Assembly (NCBI GenBank): GCA_019925795.1
Contig: CM034306.1
Span: forward strand, 52,880,758 to 52,944,757
DNA: 64,000 bases
Direction: 5' to 3'
Source of the DNA: Dendrobium chrysotoxum
Lineage: Eukaryota > Streptophyta > Magnoliopsida > Asparagales > Orchidaceae
Within the stretch, counting starts at the first letter, position 1. Each line of letters begins with the position of its first letter. The position numbers and the translations under genes are program-made. This document shows positions 45,943 through 59,161 of this stretch, in pieces. A model generated the notes under the pieces. It was not told the origin of the DNA. It ran no database searches and saw only the letters and a program-made list of their open reading frames with translations.

Positions 45943-48900
45943 CTACCTCTGCTGGAAATTCAAGGTTCGGATGCTGTAAGTGTATGTGAATGCGAACAAG
46001 ACTGTGAAGCCGATTAGTACGGCAATCATGATGCCTACGTAGTCATCTCTGTAGCCATAATGATTCATTACAATGTCTCTAATGCTCTGGTCCGCCTGAC
46101 CTGGTACCTTAACCAATTCATACATGTCGCTGTATTGTGTCACAATAAGCCCGTATAATGTCCAAGCCACAGGACAGCACCAGTAGTACCAGACCCACCA
46201 TTTTGGAATTAGCTGCAAATCCAAATGCCTTTTGTTAGATGATGAAATTCCATGCATCATATTAGTCTCTCTAGCATACAGTGAAAGCACCAGAAAATAA
46301 ATCTCAAAACCGCTTCAGTTATTTAGCCTCTTAGGTGTTTTACTTACTGGTCTAGGGATGAAGAGCCCTGAGAATAGATTAAAGAAGAAAAAGAAGCATG
46401 AGGACAAGATGCCAGCTACTTGAATGTTTGGAGTCACTGCCACTGTCATCATTCCGTAGTATGTGAAGTAGAGGAAAGTGAGAAAGGAGATAATGAAGAA
46501 CCACAAGAACTTTGTAACAGTCCACTCGAAGCTCATCATGGAGTACACCATAAGTGAATAATATGATGCCTGGAAAAACACATATGGTACCTCAACAAAC
46601 ACCTGCATCCGACATAGAAAGCAAAATTTTTAATCAATATAAAGTAAATTATATTAATAGGAAAATGTGGAATCCTCGTCTCTTTATATCTGATTGACGC
46701 AGATGAAATTATAGCGGTGAAGTAGAGATACCTGTGAAAGAGCATAAGGTAGATCCGAGTACATGCCTGCAGCCTTCTCACGATAGAAAACTGACCTCTC
46801 TGTTGTGATGGTTGGCTGCACGGTGGAGCAGTTGCCAAAGCCAACAAATATTACTGCAAGGTACATTGCTCCAATGACAATCGTAATATCAGTGGATTTT
46901 TCCCTGGGTCCAGGGAGAAATTGTTAGCCCACTCATTAAGCATGTAAATTAAAGGCATCACTAGTGGACGGTAGAATTTTAGTTATCCTTGGATACCTCT
47001 GTTTGCCAATCTTCCAGAAAATGCTGCCAACAAGCAGAGCAGTGACGATAGTAACAAATACTCTGGTCAGGTTGTACTCCGGGTTTCTCCAATATATTGA
47101 CCAGTTCTTCCAAAGGCATATTTTGAACTGCCCAAAATTGGATTGGGGGAATGGAGTTGAGAAGTAAAGATCACTTGAACCAGGAACTGGTTTGCTCAGC
47201 TCTCTAACCAATGCTGAGTTGCGCCTAGTAAGGCATGCAGATAGAATGTCAAATGGAGCAACTATGGCATAAATCATAAATACTAAAGTACTAAAGGATT
47301 TTGTTGTCCCTTGACGTACATATGTAAACTTGAGGACTTGTATATCTCTGCAAAATCAATTTGCAATCTTGCCTCGGAGGAAATAGAACTTGCTTCCAGC
47401 ATCCAATCTGCAGGGTTGCGTTCATTCTTTATCTTTTGAACTCCTGGAATTTCCTGTTAATGATTTTAGAATAACTATTAGATCAAAGAATCATCTGTAA
47501 TCACTAAATAAAAAAACAATAGAAGCATATAAAGTCGGCACAACAAATTTGCTGGAGGAGTAAATGTTTCCAATCAAGTTATTTCAGTCTGAAATTTCCA
47601 TTTACCGTACTTTTTTTGGACTACCTCTTCAGTTATCTGCGCCCATAACATTTATTTTCTTTTTGTCATTTCAAAACTGTTCACATGGTTTATTTATTGT
47701 TGAGAAATGACGCCGCATATATACAATCACAACACATGGTCTTTCATTGTTGACTGAAATTCACACCTTAGGCACGAGGCATTTCAAACATCACATGTTG
47801 AATACGCAAACACTAATAAAGTGATGAACAATATTAAATACGAGCTCAATTATCAAAATGAAGCTAACTCTAGGAGCACAAACCTCAAAATAACTAATCA
47901 ATTTCTGAGAATTCTCGCCCAACGGTCCATAATAAATGACTTGCCCCCCTCTTTTCAATAGAAGCAGCTGTTTGAAGAAACTCTGTTCAGAGACTGAGAC
48001 TTGAATAGCAATTTATAGGTATATATATTAAGCCATATTACCTCATCAAATGACTCAAATATATCAATGCTCGGCTGATGGATGGTACAAACAACAGTTC
48101 TTCCCGTGTCAACAGTGTTTCTTACTGTCCTCATCACAATAGCAGCCGCCCGTGCATCAAGACCTGATGTTGGTTCATCCATGAAGACGATTGAAGGATT
48201 AGCGACAAGCTCGACAGCTATAGTCAATCTCTTCCTTTGCTCTGTGGATAGACCAGAAATTCCTGGAAGCCCCACTAATGCGTCCTTGAGGTTATCCAGC
48301 TCAACCAGATCGATCACTTCCTCAACGAATCTCTGAAGACAGATAAATCACAAGTTAATATTTGCTGCAACTCAAGCACTGCACTTATACTTTTAATCAT
48401 ATTCCATCTCTAAGCAATTAGTATCAATTTCACTTTCATAGTTTCGCTTTCAGCTTACATGAAAAAAGTAGTTGTCAAGGTTTTCGCCAAACCAGCCACA
48501 AACAATAGAAACTAGGCTTGATGAAAGAGGGGTAGAGGCTATACTCACCAATTTTTCTTCTTTGCTTACTTCGTTGCTAAGGCGCAATAATGCTGAGAAG
48601 ATCAATGATTCTCGGATAGTAAGCTGAGGAGAGTGAATATCAAACTGCTCGCAGTATCCTGAAATTCTAGCAAATGTTGCTTGGTTCTTAGCGTAACCTG
48701 AAATTCGAATATCTCCTTCAATGTAGCCGCCAGTTTTTCTGCCTGCCAAGACATCCATGAGAGTTGTCTTTCCAGCTCCACTCACTCCCATAAGGGCGGT
48801 AAGAATTCCAGGGCGAAAAGCGCCAGTAACCCCTCTCAGCAATTGGAGCCTATCTTCAGTAATTCCTTGCTCTTTCATTTCCTATCAAACCAGAGTCTTA

Positions 48901-51900
48901 TTCTTTTTTATTTATTATGTAGTTACAATTGAATTTTTCACTGCCTTTGATTTAAAATCCACATGCAAATAATTAAGAAGAAAGAGAAGCTCACAGGAGG
49001 CGTGTCAACATAGTAGTTCACTTCATTGAAAGACATGACAAGGGGCGTAAAAGGGAGAACCATTCCTCTTGTAGAGACGGCTTTTTTGGCTTGATTCTTG
49101 TATGCTTCATAATCACGCCAATCAGGTGAAGCATCACTGTTACGAAAATTTGAACCTTGGACCATCATCTCTGCATGAACAATAAATACCACGATGATCT
49201 CAGAAGATGATGAATAGTCTTTCTTGAAATTCTATCTGTTTGAAAACATCATTTGTATATTATATACAACATACCCTTATTTCTCTTATCTTCTGATATA
49301 GACCGAGAAAAAGATTTTTTGGATGATAGAACCCTTCTAATTCGTGGATAGTCTAGTGCCTCAACTTCTCCAGTTTCCTTGATTTCCAATGCCTTCTCTT
49401 CTGATATGACCGGATTTGGCTTGCCCCGAGCTATCATTAATTAACCCAAAAAAGAAACTTAAGATTGAATGTCATTGGTAATGCCAATCATTCTTGTATG
49501 AAGCTCGTGGATCAATAAAATTGGAATGACTTACGATTTAAATACATGAGGGACAGGGTGAACATAGCATTGAAGAAGACAGCATATAGAAAAAGAATGA
49601 AGGCTGACTTCCAATACCAGCTCTCATCAGTGGAGACATTGTTGTTCTCTAGGATTGCCACGCCCAATTTTCTGCCATCAGATGCCTGCCAGTTTTACTC
49701 AATATTAGCAGGAAGGTTTAGTTTATCAAATTGATTGAACAAAAACATGTCAATAAGCATAAGATATTTTATTTGCAGAGTTTGTCATTAACAACTCAGC
49801 AGGAAGTAAGTGCATAATTATAATGTCCAAGTCAAAGAGCACAACTTTAATTAATACTTACAAATTTGTCCATCCATCTAGGCGAAAACATCTCATTAAT
49901 TGTTAGAGCAGTAAATGCATATGTTGTGGGTGAAATTTGGTAACCCCATTTCCACCATTTTGGTATCATCTCTGTGAAAAACATCATAACCTCTTTGTTT
50001 AGAATCCTATAATTGTCTTTTAAGGTTCTTATGGAATATCATATTATCCATAGAACATTATTAATTCCATTGAATTTACAGCATGTACTGCAGGTTACAA
50101 TGATTAGAACCTTTGGGGAGAATGAAGCCACTAACACAAAACATGTATAGCGTAACGAGACATGCCAAAGTGTTCGCAGAAGTCAAATCTCTAGCTACTC
50201 CTGCTACAACCCGGAAAAGGCCTGCTGCCATCTGTTGAATGAGGAAGAATATAAGCCATTGCTTGAAGAATCTGCTCGGGAAAAATTGGAGTTAGAAAAT
50301 TTTTTCTAGTGATCGCAGTGAGATTACCCAATAGAAAATTTCTATCTTGTAAGCTAGAAAACCAGCACCAAGAGAAATAAATAACATGTAATTTCTATAC
50401 AGAAAATTTTGAGAGAGAAAATAGTAAATCAGTGGAGCACAATGCATCGCCCCAATCTTGTGACACATTTTCTTAGCTATAAATCTAACTATATAACCCT
50501 AATCACATTAGTAAACTCTAAGCTCAAATATATAAATTTAAGGAGGTTTGACAAACACTAGATTTAAGCATGAAACTTTTTGAGAATTAAGCTTTGACGA
50601 ATAGCCAAGGAGCAGGTAGGAGACTTGCCTATTAGCTTCTGGGGCAAATCCTGTAGTGAAGTATGTTACAATCACCCAAACAGCAGATTCCACAATAGAT
50701 ATAGGAATCCGAATAATGCAGTTTGGAATGCTGAAAATCCACGTTGGATAGAAGAGGAGTTCTCTTTGCTTGTAAAATACTGGAAGCCTCATGAGAGCAA
50801 GAGCTAGTTCAGCAAACCCATTGAACATGTTTACAATGACACTGTAGATGATTGCTCCAATGTAGACTGACCCATCAGCTTCATTTCTTGTATGCATGTT
50901 TGTCCTCAAGAAAACGGTTGAGGCCATCAATGCCAATACGGTGAGCTTCAAAAAGAGAAAAAAAAAATCATAACATGCTGATTAAGAAAATATGAGGTTA
51001 TGCAGAGCACAACTGCAGGATTTGGTTTATTCGAGCAAACCTGGACTGTTTTGAAGATATAAACAAAGGAGTTCCTTTTGATCAAAAGCCATTCCTTTGA
51101 AATGGATGCATTAAGGAGCTCCTTAACTGGCACAGAGTGCTTAGTGAACACCAATGCTGCTCCATGACTCTTCTTCTTGTCAAAAGGAAACGAGAGCTTA
51201 TTTTGCAAACTTCTGCCAACATGAAAGCGTTTGAACTGTCTAACAAATTCACCCGCAGAAACGTATCGATAAGGTTTATTCATTTCTGCCCAATATTGTT
51301 CCTGATCTTTCCTTGATGTAACCTAACAAGAAAACCCAAACAATCAGTTACAACTTTATTTTAGGATCTCCTATGTATAAAAATTGGGGGCTCTCTATAA
51401 TATATGTCAGCAACAAGATTTCATAAAAACATCAATCAGGCCAAATGCCAGTAGTTGCAGGTACCTATGTACATGAAAAGTGAAATAACCAAAAATCATC
51501 GTACAATCGTATTACCAAAAATCTTACCTCCTGCAAAAAGTCAGCAGCACCCTTCCTCTCAGGGCATTTAAACCCACAACTCTCAAAGAACTCAAGGGCG
51601 TGTACTCGTGGACCATGGTAGACTATTTGACCCTCAGCAAGTAGGATGATGTCATCAAAAAGGTCAAATGTCTCAGGCGCTGGCTGGAGGAGAGACATAA
51701 GTATAGTGGCTTCTCCTAGGTGCACAATTTGTTGGAGGCACTTCACAACTTGATACGTTGTTGAGCTATCCAACCCTGTTGATATCTCATCCATGAATAA
51801 TGTCTTTGTTGGCCCTATAATCATCTCACCTGCAAAATATTAATTTGTCCATTCATACTCAAATTATTTTCAAAAAGCATGAAAGTCATTCTTAAAAACA

Positions 51901-54900
51901 TTTTAAAAAGGTATTTTCTTTTGTACTTTCAAAGTAAATAAGTTTGCCTTGCCTTATCAGGCTATATGCTTGAGAGTTTATTTATTGTATGTCTGCACAC
52001 ACCTCTTTCTTTGTGTGTGTGTGTGTGTTTTTTTTTTTAATTCAGCAACCTTTTCTAAATAGAAAGGTAAAATGAAATATTTAAATCATTTTTGTTGGTT
52101 GATTTTTGATATAAAAATTATGATGATGAGCAGTTTTAAGGACCTGTGGTAAGGCGCTTCTTTTGTCCTCCAGATATTCCTCTCCTCATCTCATCACCAA
52201 CAACAATATCAGAACAAATATCCAGTCCTAGAATCTGCATCCCACCAATTGGCACAAAAAGGAATATTGATGTACTTTAATTCTTGTTGCAAGTATTAAT
52301 GCCTGTGAAGCAAATGACTAGCTAGCTTACGTACCCTCAATGTGTAATCTGTTTGTAGATTGTTCTTCCCACCTCCTATAGAAGTGGCCTAAAACATAAA
52401 CCATTATTATAGAAATCTGACTTTCTCTGGGAAGCAAAAGAAATCTATGGTTTTATAGACCTAAATATGGCTTATTGAAATTTACATACCTTCATGAAGA
52501 GATCCACCTCAGGGTCAGGCAATATGCCCTCAGCCTTCTCCCTTCTAGTCAACTCACTGAGAAGTTCTGAAGATCAACGAAATACAAATATGTATGGTGT
52601 TTCAGCAATTGCCATGTTATTCATACAGAAAAATGTAGCTAGCTGTAACTTCCTGGTTTAAATATCATACCATTTCTATCTCCCACGCCTTGGCACTTGG
52701 AAGAGAAGTCAAGTGTCTCATACACAGTCATTTCACCAGCATGGACGTCATTCTGGCTAATGTATGCCGCTGTCTTTTGAGGGACAAACTCACTGAGCTT
52801 ATATCCATTGTATGTTACCTCACCTCCCATCTGCGTTATTATTCTTCTTATTATTATTATTAGTTTTTGCAATAGTATTAATTGGGAGTAATAAAATAGT
52901 TTTAGGCTTCGTTTGGGTCGGCTTTCTTACTGCTTCTTAAAGCGGCTTTTTAGTATAAATTTTTTATTTTTTGTACTGAAAAGCTGCTTTAAGAAGCAAT
53001 AAGAAAGCCGTCCCAAACGAAGCTTTAATCTAAATAGCAATGAACCAAATGACTACTTAATTCAATGATCAGTAGCACATTGTTAACAATATATACATGT
53101 AATTATCTCATTAATCAACTAATTAAACACAAACCTCTAGAGATGAATCAGGCTTTCCTGCTAATGCTCGCAATAATGTAGTCTTTCCTGAAGATGGGGG
53201 CCCTAGGAGTAATGTCATTCTGCAAGAAAATAAATAAATGATTCCTCATACACTTAGATTGTCTCTCTCTCCCTCTCTCTTATTTCTGTTGCTTTAAATA
53301 TAAGACATATATATATATGATTACTTTGATGATCTTATAATCCCCGAGATGTCCTTAAGGATGTTGAGAGTAGTCATTTGGGTAAATTTTATACCAAACA
53401 AACTCAAGATTGACTCGGCAATATTTATGGTGACATTAAGAAGCGTCGGCAATGCCCTCGTCCCCACGTGACATTTAGCCTCCACCGATAGATTTTCGAA
53501 TCGTATCTCTACTGTTGGAAGATCGATACCAACCCTGCGCATAAAATGCAAATATATCAAAAATAATAATTAGCACATTAATTCATTAAAGTACATATAT
53601 AATTTGTGCTTATGAAAAAAAAAATGATAAGGATGGTTCATGAAATATCATAAAAGATGTTAATTTAGACCTTATTATTCTATTATTTTATCATTAATTT
53701 TATACTTGAAATTTTTATTTATTTATATCATGTCTTTAGAATTAACTTATGTAATTAATGGAATAATTTTTTAATCTAAAATGAAAATTGTTATGTTGAT
53801 TACATGTAAATTCTCATAAATTTAGTAATTGATAATTTTTTATGACTTTAATATTATTTGTTGATCAATATTACATGACTTCATGTCATTAAAAGATAAT
53901 AAAAATATCGTAATTAAATTATTCAAGTTTAGGATTTATATACAGTTTAAGCACAACCTGCTGTTGCAGCGTTGAGAGAAAAAGAAATTTGACTCCACTT
54001 ATATAATGCAACGCCTGCTCATAGATTGGACCTTTCCTAAATGCTGGATTCTTCTTATTTAAAGAAAATGCAATTTGAATAAGTTAATTTTGTTTGCAGG
54101 CCGGCATATGCAAACAAATATAACGAGAAAAAATTAATCAATTCAAGATTTTGAAATAGTGGACATTAGAGCTTAATTAATTGGTTTTCAGTGGTGTTTT
54201 ATTGTGGACAAAGGCTGGGTCTTTAATTTATTGTTCTTCACAAATGGCAAGCAATTAGAAGAGCTCAAAGGCCTTCCATATCTTTTCTTTTATTAATCTT
54301 CAGTAAGAAAAAAGATAAAAATGAAACTGCTTTTTCAATATAAAACTATCTACTGTCTACTATCAGGCCAATACTTTTGAGAAATAATAAAATAATGTCA
54401 TTTTTTTTTTCTAAAGTATTGAGAAACCTGGTAGCTGCGAAATATTCCTCTCTTCTAAAATAGACAGAGAAGATGCTTTGCCTAAAAATACAAATATTTA
54501 TGACAATCTAAATTAAGTTTCATTTGGGATGACTTTCTTTCTACTTTTTAAAATAATTTTTTAACAAAAAATTTTAATTTTTATATTAAAAATTTACTTT
54601 AAAAAATAGTAAAAAATCATCCTCCCAAACATTATCATATTTAAAAAATGCACGTCTTATTTGAGGTGTTTTTTTTGTGGGGGTACGGTTCAACATAACA
54701 AATAGCAAAGAATTGAGCCTTTCCATAAAAGATACTCTCAATCATACAAATGACATTTAAGGGCCGTTTCATTGCAAGTAATATTAGTGTAAAGAAATTA
54801 AGTAAAATATTGTTTATATTCTTAATCATAATGAAGTCTCATATAATATGTTTCTATGTTTTTTTTTTTTACTAAATCATACATATTTAGATATACTCCC

Positions 54901-55396
54901 CAATAAATCATTGAAAAATATAATCTATGATTAATAAGTTTAATAAATTCTTTCAAAAAAAAAAAATGAAATTGATTAATAATATATATTACTTATCAAT
55001 CCGATCTCGTAGCTTCTTAGGGAAGGTGTCAATATCCTCCTCCGCCTCCTTAAAGATCCTGGCGATGAACTCCTGACGCTCGGCCAAACCCAAATTCGCA
55101 ACGTCCACCGCCTGGTACTTGTAATATGTTCTCCTCACATCTTGACTTGCTTCGTAGCTATCGAGCGCCCGCCGGATGAAGCCAGTTCGTAGCCGATCAT
55201 ATGTGGACAGCTTCTCCAAGGCCGCCCATCGCAGAGCCTCTTCCTCCATAGCTCTCGTCTCACTCGCCCTCGAACGCGAGAACACCCCATCGAAACTTGC
55301 CGAAGGCATTCCCATCATATGAGAAGCCTTCTGGCTTACGCTCATGCTCTGGCTCCCGCTCCAACTATACTCCACGCTATTCATCTCTCTACCCAT
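45943..55396 (-). CDS. Full-size ABCG/PDR-type ABC transporter
   Basis: A plasma-membrane-type pleiotropic drug resistance transporter, an ATP-driven exporter; substrate unknown. Exons inferred by splice sites and family alignment, high to low: 55396-54993, 53534-53325, 53219-53135, 52830-52671, 52566-52490, 52388-52335, 52234-52144, 51829-51528, 51322-51041, 50945-50629, 50271-50111, 49971-49862, 49685-49535, 49430-49275, 49170-48995, 48881-48549, 48332-48042, 47967-47884, 47453-47320, 47224-46997, 46903-46732, 46602-46348, 46212-45943. They sum to 4503 nt: 1500 residues plus TAG. NBD1 has Walker A GPPSSGKTT (211-219), signature ISGGQ (350-354) and Walker B TLFMDE (370-375). NBD2 has GVSGAGKTT (944-952), SGLSTEQ (1049-1055) and IVFMDE (1071-1076). 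Membrane domains lie near 556-790 and 1193-1500. All key residues are present, so the gene looks functional. An in-frame ATG at 55384 is an alternative start. The subfamily member cannot be fixed by eye. Confidence 0.93.
50627..50628 (-). other. GC splice donor of transporter intron 10
   Basis: Exon 10 ends AATAG and the intron begins GCAAGT, which fits the known GC-AG class (AG|GCAAGT). The next exon (from 50271) starts after CAG and restores RFFKQW in frame. A GT alternative keeping the family sequence was not seen. Confidence 0.75.
52905..53023. repeat. Foldback MITE, copy 2, in intron 3 of the transporter
   Basis: GGCTTCGTTTGGGTCGGCTT on the left pairs with its near-perfect complement ending CCCAAACGAAGC on the right, around a short AT loop. 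TTTA on both sides may be the target duplication. The arms are nearly identical, so this copy is the best preserved. Confidence 0.88.
54517..54634. repeat. Foldback MITE, copy 3, in intron 1 of the transporter
   Basis: GTTTCATTTGGGATGACTTT at the left and a decayed complement ending CATCCTCCCAAAC at the right. Same family as 25029-25160 and 52905-53023 but more diverged. Confidence 0.75.
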
Positions 55397-55564
55397 TCTC
55401 AATTAATTCACTAGCTAGCTGCTTAATTACCTCGCTCTCTAGCTTGCCTTCACAATTATTTCTATTCCTCGCTCAACTCATTAATCTCTTCGTCCTTGTC
55501 GTTGCTATTGCTGCTTATTCTTCTCTAACACAGGAGGGGAGGTATGGGCATATGAAGATCGAGT

Positions 55565-55583
55565 TTATATATATATATATATA
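55565..55583 (-). promoter_or_regulatory. Candidate TATA region of the transporter gene
   Basis: A (TA)n run about 170 bp upstream of the ATG at 55396 on the minus strand. Its position suits a TATA element with a ~140-bp leader. It is also a microsatellite, so the assignment is tentative. Confidence 0.4.
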
Positions 55584-57154
55584 CCATCTCATCAAGTGGA
55601 AAGAGAGGTGCTCGGTCTACGTACGCTCGGGACAAAATATCTCCTCCTCTCATACATGCATAGGCGCATCAATTAATACATCCCGTGCTTACCCTTCAAA
55701 ATAAACTTCTTTCATGCAGTCATTTAAAGAACGCATTAGAGCCAGGGCTCACTTTTACGCCATCGTTTTGTTCGTTTTGTTCACCAGGCATCTCCAGGAA
55801 TCTTTATTCCAAATGTCCATACGATATTAATTAAGGCAATAATTCAATAAAATATAAAATAGCAGAGCTGTAGCAAGCAGCCTAAGCTGTGTGCGCCAAG
55901 TGTTGATTCTGGGTCGGTAAGCTCTCTCTGGATAAAGTAGTTTAATTTTGATGAGTTGCCATTATCGTTTACATTGTCATCAGTGTTGCTATTGCATGTA
56001 GAGTTGTATTATTGATCTAAGCGCGCGCGTGATGAAATAATCAATGTATTTTATTTTATTAACTTGAGAGTTCTTCAATGTCAAACGGAAATTTTACTCT
56101 TTTAACCATCGAATTGTTATTAGAATATTAAATTATATAAATTTCTAACACTAAAAAACGATCTTGTGCCAACCCAAAAGGGTCAAATTCCAACTCCACT
56201 TTAGTGGTCACGCCGAATTCGTGGATGCAAGTGAGAAGCTACATATGACACAGAACTCACAGGTCACAATAATAAAATAAAATTCAAGGATACAAGTGAA
56301 AAGAGACAGCACAAAAGTGATATTTATGTTATTCAACTCAATCGGATCTACATCTGTATATTCGTACATGTCCAAATTATCCATGTAGGTACTACACAAA
56401 TCTCATTATTGGAGCCAAGAGGAGCTGTAAAATCAAAATTAAGAATGCAAATAACATGGCCGTTAGAGCATAGAAGACATAAATATCTGCCACGGGGGAT
56501 CTTCATTTGGAGGCGAGAGGAGTGAAAGGGAAAACGAAAGTCGTGCTCATGGTCGTGAGTTGCGAGTCTCGAGAGAGGAGCAAAGTGGAAAACAAAGCAG
56601 GCCGTTCGGGTTGAGGGAAAGCAAGCCTTTTATTTTTTTTTTTAGGGGGGTCTCCATTTGGGCCTGTGCATGCGGAAGAGAAACCACCTCGAGGTCGCAA
56701 GTCACGAGAGAGGAGTGAAGGGAAAACGAAGCATGCTTCAAAGGCGGAGGAGAAAATGAAGTAGCAAACGGGAAAACAAAGTAGCGACCAAGGAACCAAA
56801 CAAAGAATTAGGGCTATTATATACTTATATTACTATAATTATATATATAACTGATATTTTTTAAGGGGACATATCTCTAGTCATTGCCACTATTATCGGA
56901 GAACTCGACCGTTTGCTTTTGGAGACTAGAATCTCACCTAAAAAAGATTCGCCATCACATTCTAACATTTCGCCTTCATAGAGTCGTCTCGCACACCGAG
57001 ACCCAAAAAACTTGCCTCCACACTCCCCCTATAAAGGCTCGCTCAAAGGACTACCCCTATGACCGAGAGTCATATTATCGACAGTGATCCACTTAGGAAG
57101 TAAATGGCTAAGCCATATGCCTATGACAACTTGTAATGTGTCACATCAGCTACT
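55584..57154. other. Upstream region of the transporter, no further gene
   Basis: Presumed promoter side of the minus-strand gene, then unrecognised sequence. At 56500-56790 a purine-rich stretch repeats CGAGAGAGGAG and GGGAAAACGAAG words about 130-150 bp apart, with a G/T-rich tract at 56630. The open frames there are not supported as genes. Confidence 0.5.
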
Positions 57155-57162
57155 ATAGTTTA

Positions 57163-57999
57163 TAAGGCTACAAATGAACCGAGCCGAGCCGAGTATGTGC
57201 GTGTTCATATTTAAGTTCATTTATTATCAGCTTGTTCAAGTTTGGTTCGAGTTTGATTTGAGCTTTTTTATTTGTATTCATGCTTGATTTGTTTAAATTA
57301 ATGAGTGTTCATATTTGAATCATGTTCGGTTCATTTTGTACTTATCAAAGCTTTAAACAAAAGAGTCTTATCAAGCTATAAATGAGCTCTATTTCTAAAT
57401 GTACATTAACTTAACAAATAAGCCTTATCGAGCATTCTAACAAACAACTACATCGATCATGTTCATGAACATATCCAGCTAAATTTTTTAAACTACCAAA
57501 CAAGCTCATTCACGAACAATCTAATGAGTATTCTTGAGCGATCAAATGAGCCGATTCATGAGCATATCTAATTAGTATTTTTGAGCTATCAAATGAGCTT
57601 GTTCACAAACAAATGATCTATGATTTATCTTATATTTGTTTGGAGAGCAGGCTGTTAATGATTTTAGGTGGAAGCAAGAAATAAAAATAAATTATTAAAT
57701 AATTTTAGAAGGGATTAGCAAAAATGAATTATTAAATTATTAAATAATATTTAATTTTTAAAACTCTAATATAGTTCTAATCGAGCTTATTAACGAGTTT
57801 GTTCACGAGCTTTAAACGATACTGTTCGTGAACATAAACGAGCTGAACACCCTGCTGTTCAAGCTCATTTATTTAGCTATCAATTATTGATAAAAAATGT
57901 TCAAGCTAGTTCATTTACCTTATCAAACAAACATGAACGAGCTCTTATAGTGTTGAGCCACAAGTAGCACGTCGAATACTCGGTTCATTTGCAACCCTA
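57163..57999. mobile_element. Non-autonomous hAT-type element, 837 bp
   Basis: Terminal inverted repeats TAAGGCTACAAATGAACCGAG and, at the right end reverse-complemented, TAGGGTTGCAAATGAACCGAG. A perfect 8-bp target duplication ATAGTTTA lies at 57155-57162 and 58000-58007. The interior is AT-rich, with many subterminal GAACGAGC, GAGCTCGTT and TTCATGAAC words on both strands. No transposase is encoded. Confidence 0.93.
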
Positions 58000-58164
58000 A
58001 TAGTTTATAATAGTTTCTATTTATTTAGTGTAATCTTCATATAACCCTCCAAACCCTATAAATAAAGGGTGTAGAGGCATACTTGGAATATTTTGGATCT
58101 TTTTAAACCCTTTTAGTACCATGAGGCTTGAGATCTATTATTTTCTCATATGACTTACAACATT

Positions 58165-59158
58165 CACTACAGAAAAATCATCCATTACCAGCAGAATTTT
58201 CCGCCAAATTTGACTAATTTTTCGGGGATTTGTGAGTTTCCGGCAGATTGCCGACAGAAAAACTATGCCTATAAAATGCCCGTAGGAAACTAAATTTGAT
58301 GATTTTTTTTTCTTCGAAAGATTATCCAGAAGGATTTCTAATGGAAAATGTTCACAGGAAAATAAAAAAATTTCCAACAAAAAATTCAGCTGCTAATCAG
58401 CTGCCCATGGACCCCACTCACCACCGGTCCGCCAATCGTGCCCACCTGCGGAACCCACTCGCCCTGCCAGCCCGCAGGCGCGCATACTGCACGAGAAACC
58501 AGCTGCGAGGCCCTGCCAACCCACGACCCGGCACTGGACGTGGAACCAGCAGCTTTGCTTGCCGGCGACCCACCGCCGCACATGGAACCCGCAACCCTGC
58601 ACGTCGAAACCGCTTGCCCGTGCTTGCTCAAGGATTCAAACTCTGCTCTCCGGGGAGCATACCCAACGCACAGACCACTCCACTTGAAACAAAAAATTTT
58701 CATAAAATTTACACTAGTTTATTTAAAATAGATTTCCTAGAATATTAAAATTAATAATTAATTTAAATAAAATATTAAATTAAATAATTAATTAAAACAT
58801 ATATTAAATCTACTTAATAGGTATTTTCATAAAATATTATATTTAATAAATTTAAGGATATTTTTATTAAATTAATTAATTAGTTAATTTAACTTAATAA
58901 TAATTATTAAAACTAATTATTTATTTAATTTTTAATTTTTTTTTAAAAATTGGCCGCAAATCTTCAAAAATTCATAAGAAAGTCCGTCGGAAATTCATTT
59001 GAAAAATTTTCTATGGAAATTCGTTGAAAATCATTCGGAAATTTCGTCGTAAATTTCGTCAAAAATTTCGATTGAAATTTTTCAATGGAAATCCGTCGGG
59101 AATTCCGCTGAAAATTTTTGTCAGAAATTCTAATGGTAAAACGTATTTTTCTGTAGTG
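58165..59158. mobile_element. Non-autonomous CACTA element, 994 bp
   Basis: Both ends are CACTACAGAAAAAT (right end reverse-complemented), the CACTA/En-Spm signature. A perfect 3-bp target duplication ATT lies at 58162-58164 and 59159-59161. Subterminal arms hold many short TTTCCGNCGGAAATT-like repeats. A GC-rich core (about 58390-58690) differs sharply in base content from the AT-rich arms. No transposase domain. The overlapping open frames in the core on both strands show no product I recognise. Confidence 0.95.
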
Positions 59159-59161
59159 ATT

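Noticed and set aside
45943..55396. Reading the transporter as several separate half-transporter genes
   Set aside because: All 23 exons join in frame with consistent splice phases and the domain order of one full-size PDR protein.
58386..58748. Overlapping frames in the CACTA core, up to 150 codons
   Set aside because: Open on both strands because of GC richness; no recognisable domain.
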